64,000 nucleotides of DNA from assembly GCF_963855985.1 (NCBI RefSeq), contig NC_087096.1:11594001-11658000 (forward strand), given 5' to 3'. The translations under genes were made by a program, and so were the position numbers. This DNA is from Ostrinia nubilalis. Its lineage: Eukaryota; Arthropoda; Insecta; Lepidoptera; Crambidae. Below are positions 47,122 through 58,500 of the stretch, piece after piece. The notes under the pieces are model-generated. The model was not told where the DNA came from. It worked only from the letters and a program-made list of their open reading frames with translations, and ran no database searches. Position 1 is the stretch's first letter. Each line of letters starts with the position of its first letter.

Positions 47122-47619
47122 GGGGAGACAGAGGTGAGTTATAACAGAGGAGAGTTTGTGACATTGTCAATTTTTTCGGAACTTATTAACTACTAGCGAG
47201 CTCATAACAGTGTGTTTTTAGTTCAAGTCTCAAACTAACAATTGCGCGCTGTTGCAAATAGAGATGATGACTGGGTAATGAAATCGAAATTCTATTTAGT
47301 CCGTCAGACAGATAATAAAAAAATTTTGGACAAATATTTTTTTTTCATAATCGAATAATTACTGTATTATATTGAGTTAAAATGTCGCGTGACGTCACTT
47401 TTGAGTAAAAAATCTACGCGCCATTTTAACTCGATGTAGCACTGTTATTATTTAATTATGAAAGAAAATAAAAAATATGAGTCTTATATTTTCTAATTAT
47501 CTGTCTGACGGACAAATAATTTAAATTTTTTCATCTAGCCTATTTGCTAATAGTTAATAGGTTTCCAAAAATCGACAATGTCACAACTCTCCTCTGTTAT
47601 AACTCTCCTCGGTCTCCCC
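47122..47619. mobile_element. TA-flanked palindromic MITE (Tc1/mariner-type)
   Basis: It begins GGGGAGACAGAGGTGAGTTA and ends TAACTCTCCTCGGTCTCCCC. TA lies on both sides (47120-47121, 47620-47621). The terminal repeats run about 60 bp through AACAGAGGAGAG and GTGACATTGTC. Nested inside is a second inverted pair, GTCCGTCAGACAGATAAT with ATTATCTGTCTGACGGAC, and an inner TTAAAATGTCGCG/CGCGCCATTTTAA pair. No coding capacity. Confidence 0.75.
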
Positions 47620-47621
47620 TA

Positions 47622-48439
47622 TACCTAGATACTTCAGCCGGATTGAAAATTAACTTTTCTGTAGCAATTTATTTAAAATACAATATGTAACGTTTACCTC
47701 TGGGCGTCAGGAGCGTTTATCAGAAGAAGAAATATGTGCTTTACCTGAAACAAAGATACATTTCGCACCTTTAAATTTAAACCGTTACTAAACGAAATTA
47801 TGAAATTTTGCAGGAGAGCCAAAATAAGAAAAAAGTCAATGTTTTTTTTCAATACAGTCAAAGGAAATAGTATTTTAAGGCTTCTTAATGAGTTATATGA
47901 TAGATATGTGCTAACGCTATGTTATGTGATTTACAAAAATAAAATATTTTATGTATAGTATTATTTATTTTGATTTATATAATTATAGTAACACTTTACC
48001 ATTTACTATTTTTTCATTTTTAAATAAATTACTATTCAAATTGCAGTCCAAATAATGTTACTATATTGAAAACTATTTAAATTTCAATGATAATGGTGAT
48101 ATTATTATACATTTAAATTTTATATCATAGAGTAGGTATTTGTGATTATGTTACAATATTTAAAAAATAACAAACATTCGAAATCAACAATATTTTATTA
48201 CAAATTAAAGATATCCATACAAGCATTTAGCCTAGTTATTTATTAATCAGTCTTAAGACATTTTGTACCTTTAAATCATAGGAAGTATAACTGATAACGA
48301 ATAAGAAAAAAACACACCTAGCAATTACAAAAAATACATAAAAAATGTATTAAACTCAAGTAACAATCTCAGCATTATTTCCCTACCCTCGAAAGGTTGT
48401 TCACATACCTACCTTAAATCACTTAATAATAAAAATAAT
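47622..48439. other. Non-coding stretch
   Basis: Very AT-rich, no frames or repeats recognised. Confidence 0.4.
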
Positions 48440-49600
48440 GAACAATATTTTGTGGCCACTGCTCAGAATGGATGTAAGGTTGAGTCTCGTGGTACTAAAG
48501 AGCTCCTCCTCATAGACATAACCATTAGCCAACAAGTTCGGCGGAGCAGGAAAGCTCTCTCTGCTGCCTGGATTGACTATAAGAAGGCCTATGATTCGGT
48601 GCCTCAATCATGGCGGGAGAGGATCTTAGAGTTGTATAGGTAGATGCAATGAGATCCTTTTTACGCTCATGCTCATGCATGGGGCAGTGGACTACAGTCC
48701 TTCGGCAGCCAGGTGGTGGTGAGAGGTCTCCTGATCCATTGAACTTCATAAGGATTGAGCGAGGCATTTCCAGGGTGACAGTTTGAGTCCCTTGTGGTTC
48801 TGCCTAGCACTGAATCCTCTTCGCACTCTGTTAAAGGATTCAGGGCTTAGTTATCAGCTACGAAGAGGGGGTGAGGTCATTAGTCACCTGCTCTACATGG
48901 ATGATCTCAAGTTGTTCGCAACAAAACGACAAGACTTGGTGAAGTTGCTAAAAACCACACAGGTATTTAGCAACGCCATCAGGATGGAGATTGGTGTAGA
49001 CAAGTGTGCGGTCTTACATTTAGACCGGGAAAAGTTGTGAATTCTCCGAATTTACAACTTTCTGAGACAATGACACTCAAATCTCTGTCCGAAACTGAGA
49101 CCTATAAGTATCTTGGTATGTCAGAATCGTTAGGTATATCGGTAGAAGACATAAAAAAATCGGTGAAAGAACGCTTTTGTAGCCGACTGACAAAAGTTCT
49201 TAATAGCCTTTTGTCTGGCGGCAACAAAGCAAGAGCTTTCAACGGTTGGGTGATGCCTCTACTAATATACTCCTTCGGCATACTAAGATGGACTCTGACT
49301 GACTGAGCTTAACGCCCTGGATAGGAAGGTACGTCAGCAGCTCACACAAAATCGCATGTTACATCCGCGCTCATCTGTAATGAGACTGTATATTCCACGG
49401 AAGTGGGGAGGTCGAAGCTTTTTAAATGCCAAGAACCTCCACAACCGTGAAGTGTGCAGTCTCAGGGATTATTTCCTTACCAATGAGTGCGGAATGCATC
49501 GTGATGTTGAGGCAGTTGACAAAAGCCTCACGCCGTTCTCCTTCGCGAACGAGAACTGGCGCAAGCCGCGGATCGGAATGACGTATCGGATTTGCATCTT
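48440..49600 (+). pseudogene. Decayed R4/Dong-like LINE reverse transcriptase fragment
   Basis: Several frames must be joined, so this is broken. 48452-48643 gives NGCKVESRGTKELLLID and AAWIDYKKAYDSVPQSW (motif A with its Asp). After a stop and frame change, GIFQGDSLSPLWFCLALNPL appears near 48760-48810, then LLYMDDLKLFA (catalytic YMDD) at about 48890. 49004-49306 continues with ETETYKYLGM. 49356 onward gives MLHPRSSVMRLYIPRKWGG and NAKNLHNREVCSLRDYF. These phrases suit early-branching LINEs with restriction-like endonuclease (R4/Dong or relatives). The 5' part and tail are missing. Confidence 0.7.
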
Positions 49601-49769
49601 GTGTAAAATTATAGTTAAAATTATATTAAGTTCGTCCATAATAGATGTTTGCTTGGGTTCTTCGAAACATGAGGAATCTTTTTCAGCGTCCACAGCTTCC
49701 ATAATGCGAGCCAAACGCGGGTTCCGTAAATACGACATCACCTGGAGCAAATAAATGCTTTTAATCTAT
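49601..49769 (-). other. Possible exon-like segment, unassigned
   Basis: On the minus strand TTTGCTCCAG joins GTG-ATG-TCG, and the frame from 49738 reads MSYLRNPRLARIMEAVDAEK then a Glu/Lys/Ser-rich stretch. A GTAAGTT donor lies 310 bases upstream at 50051. This could be a small host exon cut by the LINE fragment, or chance. No family recognised. Confidence 0.25.
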
Positions 49770-52450
49770 ATTTTATTATAGACTAAAAAAAATGTTTCAC
49801 TATTGTAACTAGGCATACCTATCATAAAATTTACTCATTGCTTATTGAAAAACTGTAATTAACGAAATAGGCACCCTTTAGTGATAAATATTATTAGATA
49901 AGTACCTAAAAAAATAAAGGCAAACTGTGACTATACCAACTGTTACCGTTTACCAAAGAAATTTTATAATGAATTGTGTATTTTTTTTAAACGAAAACTG
50001 TGTTTAAACTTATAGTCACACTTTACTCATTAAAAAAACTAAACAACTTACCTTTTTTGTGACGAACGGCCGTTACTATCCAAATAATCACACTATGAAT
50101 TTAAACTTTCGTCATCACTCCGCAACAAACACGTTCTTACTTGCATAGACCCATTATTGTATTTAGCCAGCCGTTCAAAGTTTGGCTTAGTAACGTTATG
50201 CTTTAACGCTAGATGGCGTTAGAAGGCAATTTTGAAGAAGTGGTCTATTTTATCTTGTAGTTTACGTGTCCTTTAGTAAGATGGCGTTGATAACTCATTT
50301 TTGCGAAAATTTCGTTTAGTAACGGTTTAACTTTAAAGGTGCGATTTATGTAATTTTGTAAATGCTTTACATAATATTTCTTAGAAACGAAGCTCCTGTG
50401 AGGACCACTTATGTATCCTATGAAAATAATTATAATAAAAATATAGATAAATAAAAAAGGGTTGGTAACCTATCACTGTCCATCAATATTGAATAATAAA
50501 GAAAATGGATAAATCACACCATTTTCCTTATCAAGCCTTCAGAAAAATATCTTTTGATCTCGTGGTTTTTTGACTTTTTCCTTATATCCAAGCTATTTGA
50601 CCGAAAGAAATGTACCTACCTAAATAGTATTTAGCCAATTACTTGATGCGAGCGAATCGCTTGCAATCTTGTTTGCTCTGCGGCTGAAAGTGAAACTTTA
50701 TGGTAATTAAGTTTTGGCGTTTGGCAGCGTGCCGGGCGGGGTTGACGCTCATGTTACAGTTTTTATATTTAGGATTCCGTACCTAAAGGGTAAAAAACGG
50801 GACCCTGTTGCCTCTGTATTCACAAACATTTCTATGAGGTTTCAAAGTCCGCATGGACGCACATGGTCCCAAAAACATACCTATTCATAGACAATACTTG
50901 AGAGGTGGAGTGACACACACGAACCATTACAGAGTTCTATTAAACGCTGTGCGTTCGTCTTCGCATAGCGTTGCTTAAGCATGCATCGTTTGTGAATACG
51001 GGTGATAGGGGGGTGTAAGACCTCACTGTCTATCTAGACAGTTGAAATTTTCACAGATGATGTATTTCTGTTGCCACAAAGTATACTAACAAAGTTGTCG
51101 TACGGGACCCTTAGTGCGCGAGTCAGGCTCTCACTTGGCCGTTTTTTAAATTGTGAATATGGATTAACTGTCAGCAGAAAAGTTTTGGGCTTGTGTTCTT
51201 AACGCCACGTCGATCTACCGAAAAGTGGTAACTTCAAATAAAACGCAGAAAGAGAGGGTGTTATTTTGAGGTAGGATCTGCTGGCAACGGAACCGCACTT
51301 GTATTCGTAGCAATGCGTAGTTATAGCGATGGCTGTCAAATCGAATACTCGTAGATAGAAACTTCTTAAATAACTTAAAAGTTTTTCTTGCATTCGCTCG
51401 TATTTTGAAACGGCTTAGGTAACGTAGGTTTTACGTCTCGCTCCAAACTTATTCAAACTCAAGCTTAATTATTTAATATTTTATGCATATTATTTATTTA
51501 AACTTGTGAGAATATATGGACCAATAGACAGGCTTCATGATCAAAAACATGACTTGATAGCTTTGAGCATCTCTTAGAATACCTTGTGATAAAAAAATAC
51601 TAGGTATTATGTTATAAGTTTTGACGTTTGTAAGTACCTATGCCGTCTGACATGTGCACATCTAACTTTATTTTGATAGTTCTAGTTCTATACATAATGT
51701 ATTTTTAATAGATTTTTCTCTTGGTGTCACCATTGATAGTTCATCCGCACCAAATAATTATATCAGCCTTTTCAAGTCCTTTTTTCCAAGCACGTTAGCA
51801 AAATAAACTTCAGTTCTAACTCAACACCACGTAGTTGCAACACAGTCGGTACAATAACTGCTATGTCGTTCATTCGACAGTCCTGCCCTGCTGTTGTTGA
51901 TGCAATTAGTCGCAAAACGCGTCGCCCGTCGCAACGACATGCGATGGTGATTGTCTTTGTAACGTTTATATCCATTGGCCTTTGATGCTTTTTTGTTTTA
52001 AAACGAAAAATCGACAGAGACGCTACGTCATCTGTCAGTTAGCATCAATAATTTTAAGTTCGAATTCCCGACTATTCATTTGTTTTTCTTCGTTTGTTCT
52101 TTGTGATAATAATGATACACTTTTTTATCTGGTACATTTTACCATTTTAATTCCAGCCAGCATCATGATTATTCATTATTTTTTATTCCTGTCCGATCTT
52201 CGTTTGTTTCAGTTATTGTATCTTTGAAAATCTTAACTTAGATACGGTTTGATCAACTTTAAGTTCTGAAGCCACGATCTCTCAAAGTATTCAAAGAATG
52301 TCGGGGCAGATACAATCTTTTGATAAAGTTAACTCTTTTGTAACCTACCTTTTCTAGCGAACCAAAAAGATATTAAAAAGGACAGCTGCTCTCGACAATT
52401 TATCTCCGGGCATCGAAAAATAAGGAAAAATATCTAAAATCATTTATAAA
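49770..52450. other. Non-coding stretch
   Basis: Apart from the minus-strand GTAAGTT donor-like site at 50051, no gene or repeat recognised. Short frames at 51199-51393, 51772-51975 and 51982-52227 lack motifs. Confidence 0.4.
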
Positions 52451-52639
52451 CTAACGCGACCCGCCCCGGCTTCGCACAGGTGCTATGTAGGTATACTTAA
52501 AAACCTTCCTCTTGAATCACTATCTATAAAAAAAAAACATTCATCAAAATTCGTTGATTTGTTTATTTATTTTTAAAGATTAATTATTGATGGACAGACA
52601 GCGGAAAACGACTTTTATTTGTTTTATACTATGTAGTGA
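52451..52639 (-). mobile_element. Small Helitron-like non-autonomous element
   Basis: On the minus strand it starts TCACTACATAGTATAAAACA after an A. It ends GAAGCCGGGGCGGGTCGCGT then TAG before a T. That is the A|TC...CTAR|T signature with one decayed base. The interior has ACAAATCAACGAATTTTGAT and a poly-T. This is a familiar repeat in moth genomes. Confidence 0.6.
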
Positions 52640-53117
52640 TGATAATATCAATATTATTGATAAAACATTATTGGCTCTGTGCACGATTACAGCGCCAACT
52701 AGCGTCCATAACTTTGTGGGCTCTGTCACATTGACATTTAGGTCGTTTATTTGTGAAAAAATATCGAAATGAAAAAATAACAAATATTTTCGACTAATAA
52801 ATTGTTGTGATACCACGATTTGGGTGGAAAAAAGGTTTTGAAATCATTTTGGTCATTCAAATCAAATGAGGTAAGTCCGAAAAGTGTGTTTAATTTTGAT
52901 TGTGTCAGGGTTTGTTTACTTCATTTATAGTTGTAGTTTTACAGTAAAACAAAAAGAAAAAGCTACTTTAACGGTTTCATTATATTACAGTAAATATATT
53001 TAAATGTTCCTGTATCGCTAGTAATAAATTAAATATCGTTTTCAGATCGAAATGAGTATTGTTTTGAAGACCGGGTTTGTGAGTGTTACAATATCAAATT
53101 CCAACCACAAACCGTAT

Positions 53118-53251
53118 TTAAAGGAAAGTTGTTGATATTGGCTGGACAAGTCCGAGATGTAGAAGAATTAAGAACAAAACAAGGGCAGAGTTCAATAATT
53201 CACGCTCTCATCATAAGGCAAACATCTGTGCACAACAACTACTGTGACTAA
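53118..53251 (+). pseudogene. Possible PIF1-type (Helitron) helicase scrap
   Basis: One plus frame reads VFKGKLLILAGQVRDVEELR then IIHALIIRQTSVHNNYCD-stop. It resembles the PIF1 helicase segment GGKxxxLxGDFRQxLPV...IVxAxIxxS, with the GD-RQ residues altered. Short and isolated, so the match could be fortuitous. Confidence 0.35.
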
Positions 53252-54354
53252 TTTTTGTACTACCACGTTGTATAGTCTAGTTATTTCCAAATTGTAAACG
53301 GCTATTAAACCAGCCCTATCGAAATACAGTCCACTCTTTTATTTAAGTTCCCAGTAGGACCCTTTTCATGCGATTAATTAATGATATTAAAATGTATTAT
53401 GTAGAATCGCTTTGCCATTGACAGATACATCTGATGACAGAGCTTACATTATTTCTACTTTTGACCACCATGAGCGCTGCGATAGATTATGTTACCCCCA
53501 CCTAGTACTTCGCACCCAGCGAATAGTACTTAGTTCAATGGCCGATTCATGGTTATTTCGTCATGAAAACGCTTTAAACTGAAACCGAGTTGCGTGTTTA
53601 GGTCACATGAAAGCTGCAATTAGCGCTGTTATAGCACTCCATTGTGTAAGCCTTTACAGTCTTCTATTGTTCAGTCTATAATTAATATTACAATGTAGTT
53701 TTAACAAATAATTTAGCGTTCTACCTGTATTGTTCTGGAATATTTTTGTCCTGATACCGAACTTTTTATATCGCTTCAAAAGAATCTATCAAAATAATGT
53801 TGATATCAGTGAGACAAATACGTATAAGCCTGCCTTAGTACATTTTGATGAATCTATTTCTACGAAAATACGAAAGTACCATACATGTCACAGTCAACTG
53901 AAATAAAAATAACGTAAGGCAAGTATCTAACTTATGTAAATGATATAAGTGTCAGCCATTATTTATTATCACGGTCTCTGTACAAATAACCGTGTACATA
54001 AACAAATTCATTTCGCTCCATATATTCCAGCAAAATGTCTCAATAAGCCACATAATCCTAGCGCCTACAAGTCTGGCTCCATAATAGATAATAGAATTCG
54101 TAGACAACACTAGGTGGACTAATAAAGATATAACAACACTTTCGTTTTGCTTTAGTAAAGATTCGATTAAGGTAACATTCGTATCTTTATTTGATCTGCG
54201 GGGAGTCTGGGAAGTTCGGGAATTACTTAACTACCGCAATTTGTGTAGCAGTTGTATTTCAATGTTGTTTTTATATCGAATATTCCCAAGATAAACTTTT
54301 TGGTGCTCGTAATAATGAGTCTCTCGTTACATTTAATTTTTGTTTGATGTTAGA
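53252..54354. other. Non-coding stretch
   Basis: Nothing recognised. Confidence 0.4.
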
Positions 54355-54446
54355 AAGGTAGCAGGAAGGCGCTGGATGCAGGCCGCTACCAACCGGCTTA
54401 TGTTCAGCAGTGGACGTCCTGTGGCTGAAATGATGATGATGATGTC
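54355..54446 (+). mobile_element. RTE-type LINE stub with (GATGAT)n tail
   Basis: KVAGRRWMQAATNRL is readable from 54355. Then a deletion leads into FSSGRPVAEMMMMM, the shifted end of the ORF, and GATGATGATG. Confidence 0.7.
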
Positions 54447-55703
54447 AGAATGTGATTTTTGAAAATAACGATATGGCCTAGTAATTGGTGAACCGTATGA
54501 TAAAGCTAGTTGCAGTTGCTTGTTTTAATATCGCTGCAGCAAGTGCTAGGCAAGATAATCCATATGGTAGCTGAAACTTTTTAAATGACGCATAGAATTT
54601 TTCACGAGTCGCGTCTCTACAATGGTGAAAAATGCTGAATATTGGCTCTTTGTGTTATCGCAACAAGTCAAAACCTAACAAATATTCGGCAAGCAAGTAT
54701 ATTCTACCACTGATTTCAACATTCCCGCGTCCCGATCGGCACACAGAGTCGCAAATCTTTTATCTAGAGAATTCAGTAACCAAGGTCGGAAGTTTTTTTG
54801 GCATTTTACTAGAGCTGAGGCAATTGTTATGTTGCTTGATTTATCGAGTGCACATTTTGTTCGACGATAGCTTGTAATGATTCATGGTAATGGCCGCCTG
54901 GGATGTATCAAGGTCAACTTTCATGTCTGGTTTTCGATGCGCGTTCTTTCGGAGCGATGTTCAGTTGTTCCGAATGAGATCACTGACATATCAATTAGTG
55001 GTATTGCTATGTTTTGTTGACAGAAGTGGGTATTATTCTCGTTTTTGGCTCGGCATTCGTGAGGGTTTCAGAAACACAATAATGACGTCACCTTTAATCT
55101 TGATAAAAAATAGCCAATAAAACCTAACGTTCATTGTATATTAATGTCATTGCCATAAAATTTTTCTGATACGGGTCTAAATCTTTAAATAGAAAACTTT
55201 GTCAAAAGGAAATAATACAAGTAACAGCGATGCTATCTCAGTGGTGTCAAATTAGCAAAGTGTAGAAAGTTAATAAATTGTTGCAAACAGTCTGAACTTA
55301 TTTGCAAATAGGACTACGTAAGTCCTTTTAGTACGAGCTAAACAAACTTGTATGACAAACTAGTTAGAAGTTGCTAAAACTTAAATCTGCTCGAGACATC
55401 GTTACATGTACTTACTTAAGTAACTAGTGTGTGTTCCTATGTACAAAATGATACTTATGAATGCTAGGTATGCGGAGCGAGTTGATTTACTCGGTGACCT
55501 ATATAAAAATTTGACTAAATGTAAAGACTTAAAAAATATGTATCTTTTTCCGGGTAATCAGAATTCATTCATTCATCAGATTATATTCTGTCAAAGATAA
55601 AATAGTCGACAATACTCGTCATTAGGAACTACGTCATGGTCACTTAGTCACTTTAAACAGCTACGAATTTTCGTAGCATATTTGACTACGAAGCTACTAT
55701 GCG
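54447..55703. other. Non-coding stretch
   Basis: Frames of 78-81 codons at 54632-55120 lack motifs. No repeat recognised. Confidence 0.4.
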
Positions 55704-55705
55704 TA

Positions 55706-57381
55706 GGGTGATTGCTACAGTTATTGGCCCTTTAAGAGCGTTGTGTAAGTTAACTTGTGTAAAATGTAACAAAAACTCAACTTTTGTTTACTTTTTATAT
55801 TTTATTATGAGAAAACAATATTGCTGCTATTTAAGCTAGTACCTATTGGGTGTTATACGATAAGAATTACAATAATAATTTTAAAAATATCAGAGATCAC
55901 ATTAAATTTAGCTATTGGCCCCAAAATCACAGTAATTGGCTACAGTTATTAGCCACCGAAAAAAACCCACAAAAATCACTGAAACTTCACGCTTTGTAAT
56001 CCTAACTCATTTTGTCTTTCCTTAAGATTAGCTAAGGATTCGTCATCAGTATCACTCTTATCGATTTCTTCATCTATCTCATCATCGTCAGTACATTCAG
56101 TAACATTGTAACAATTGTGACAAAGATAACTGTCTCCTTCTTCAGGAATATGCTGTTGCACAAGATTTATGAAAGACACGGTGACATTCAGAGCATACTA
56201 AAAGTCTATTTTTTATAAGCTTTTTGCAAATATTACAGATTTGATTAGATACAGATACATTATTCTTACTTTTTTTATTTTAGCAGTTTTCTTTTCTTCA
56301 GCTTTCAGTTTTCTGTCCTCTCTTTTATGTTCTCTTTCAATTTTCCGTTACCTTTTTTCTTTCTCGAGGATTTCTTTTTCTTTAGCTTTTTCTTCCAGAA
56401 TCCTCTGATATTCTGGTTACGGTAACGGTTCATCTCGTCGTTCTCGTTCGTCTACAAGTACCTATCTCATCTTCTTGGGTCCCAGTTTTAGGGTCTTTTG
56501 TCTCTCTTTCTTTATCTCTAGTTTGAAGTTCTCCTATTTCACTCAATGTTGATTCTTTCTCCCGACTTACAGGTTCAGGTTCATCTGTAACTTCCGCTTC
56601 CAATCCATTTTGCTTATAATAAATAGTCCCACAAACGATAGAGAATAAAAAAAAATCATTGTTTTGCATTTCAGGTATTATTTGTTTTATTTTTTTAAAC
56701 TGATTAAGTGTTTCTGTTCCAACTACTTATACCATAGTATACTGTGTTACCTACGGCATCTTGTAACAATCTAGGTAAAGTAAATCAATAAAAATAGTTA
56801 TTGGCCGTGCATAAGTGTCAGTAATTGCCCCCCCGGCTAATTACTGATCCTAATAGGTTAGGACGTTAGTATTTTAATAGCAAATATTTAAGGGTTAAAT
56901 TAACTTAATCTTGAATAAAAATACAATAAAAGTAAAATTTAATTATTGGCCACCCATGGCCAATAACTGAAATAAATTGAAACGTGGTATAGTTATTGGC
57001 CGGTCTAATTTTAAAGTTATTTTATTCCAAAACAAAGTAACTTAATCTATCTACATAAGCTACCATTTATCTCTTTACAAAAAAACAGTAAAATTACTAT
57101 AACAAGCAAAAACAATTAAATTATGAACAATATTCCTAAATATTTACCTTAAAATTTTGACAAGCATGCGGCTACTCGGACGACTCGTTGTCGAAAGAAA
57201 GCTTCTGCTGTTTAGAGTGCCATCTGTTCTTACTCTGACATACTACATTGGACAGCGTATTGCTCAGAGAAAGTATTTGTGTCACTTTTCCACTCTTAAT
57301 AACGTACATATGCTTGTTTGTTTTTATTTTAGCCAAGGTGGCCAATAACTATGTACAGGCCAATTACTATAGCAATCACCC
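55706..57381 (-). mobile_element. TA-flanked DNA transposon (pogo/Tigger-like) with subterminal repeats
   Basis: It begins GGGTGATTGCTACAGTTATT then GGCC, and ends with the inverse GGCCAATTACTATAGCAATC then ACCC. The TIRs are 24 bp with 2 mismatches. TA duplicates lie at 55704-55705 and 57382-57383. The motif AGTTATTGGCC (and AGTAATTGGC variants) recurs some ten times near both ends in both orientations. The interior holds a broken minus-strand gene for a transposase tail with a PHD finger. At 1,676 bp it lacks the catalytic domain. Confidence 0.7.
55976..56669 (-). pseudogene. Transposase C-terminal region with KE-rich linker and PHD finger, broken
   Basis: Reading the minus strand from 56669: an acidic Glu/Pro/Ser-rich stretch (EVTDEPEPVSREKES), then a Lys/Glu-rich segment (RILEEKAKEKEILEKEKR, stop, RKIEREHKREDRKLKAEEKK). 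Then comes a PHD-type C4HC3 finger: ICNIC, VCSEC, HRVFHKSC, and after a one-base frame break near 56155, DSYLCHNC. An acidic tail ends at 55976 (SVKFQ-stop). Several insect pogo/jerky-like transposases end this way, with a basic KE linker then a PHD-like finger. At least one stop and one frameshift make it a pseudogene. Confidence 0.6.
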
Positions 57382-57523
57382 TACCTCAGGTGCTTATGGT
57401 TCCAAGCAAAATATAGAATAACAATAATTATAGCAGTCTTCCAGCGACTTGGCCCACTTTTAACTTGGTCCACGGGCCAAGTCACAGGATTGATTTTTTT
57501 TTCCTGCAACTGGGCCCACTTTA

Positions 57524-57646
57524 ATTCTGTGTTGCACCATCTTACTATAATTTTAACAAACGTCAAATATCTGTCAAACTCCGGTTACAAAAAACACCGG
57601 TTATCGTTATAGTTACGGTCAAAGTTAGGTGGTGCTACTCAGCCTA
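57524..57646. mobile_element. MITE-A copy 9
   Basis: The left end is degraded (TTCTGTGTTGCACCATCTTA). The right end is GGTGGTGCTACTCAGCCTA. The interior matches the family. Confidence 0.75.
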
Positions 57647-58082
57647 TGATTCTAGAGTAGATTTTTGTTGATTTGGTATTTAATTTATTACTAAAACATT
57701 GAACGTAGCCCCAGTTGCCGGAAGAACAAATATTTAAAAATTCAAACCGGTGACTTGGCCTGTGAACCAAGCTAAAAGTGAGCCAAGTCAAGAAGAAATT
57801 TGTCAAGTACCTAATACCTATCTACCTCTTGTTCGTACAATCAATAAACCTGACAAAGTCTAGTCAAGTTAAGAGCAGACATGTTGAACAGGCGACGGAA
57901 TATAAAACCTTTGCACAGATAATGTGTGGATTCCAGACAAACATGTCCCCAAGCTTGTCTAGACATGAGTCAGAGACACTTTTGTCGGTATTTTATACAA
58001 TCTCTTGTTTTTTAACACAACAAATAATGACGCTGTAAGATCAAACTACTAGCCAGCTAAAATCAATATAAACAGTTAAAAT
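57647..58082. other. Non-coding stretch
   Basis: An 86-codon plus frame at 57778-58038 has no motif. No repeat identified. Confidence 0.4.
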
Positions 58083-58500
58083 GGGTTACCTACACCATAT
58101 CGAATTACAAAATGGTCGAAAATCAAAATATCGAACACGTTTCATCGAACGCTCAGAATATCGAACGATCAAAATATCGAACGATCAAAATATCGAAAAA
58201 TCAATATAGAGGTTTTAATTAAATTTGATACGATTAATGTAAATAAAACATAAATTCTTAAACACATTTTTTTATTTCCCACTTTTGGGTACCATAGTCA
58301 AATAAATACCCTTACCTCCATCTTTCTATTATACTATGCAACGTAAGATCGACTTTCGATATTTTAATCATTCGATATTTTGATCGTTCAATATTTTGAG
58401 CATTCGACATTTTGATCGTTCGATATTCTGATCGTTCGATGAAACGTGTTAGATATTTTGATTTTCGATCATTTGTAATTCGATATGGTGTAGGTAACCC
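58083..58500. mobile_element. Fold-back element with tandem-repeat arms
   Basis: It starts GGGTTACCTACACCATATCG and ends with the exact inverse CGATATGGTGTAGGTAACCC. The arms (about 120 and 160 bp) are built largely of 16-base units of the type ATCGAACGATCAAAAT, in one direction on the left and inverted on the right. A ~130-base centre separates them. No coding capacity; the 99-codon minus frame is an artefact. Class unknown. Confidence 0.8.
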
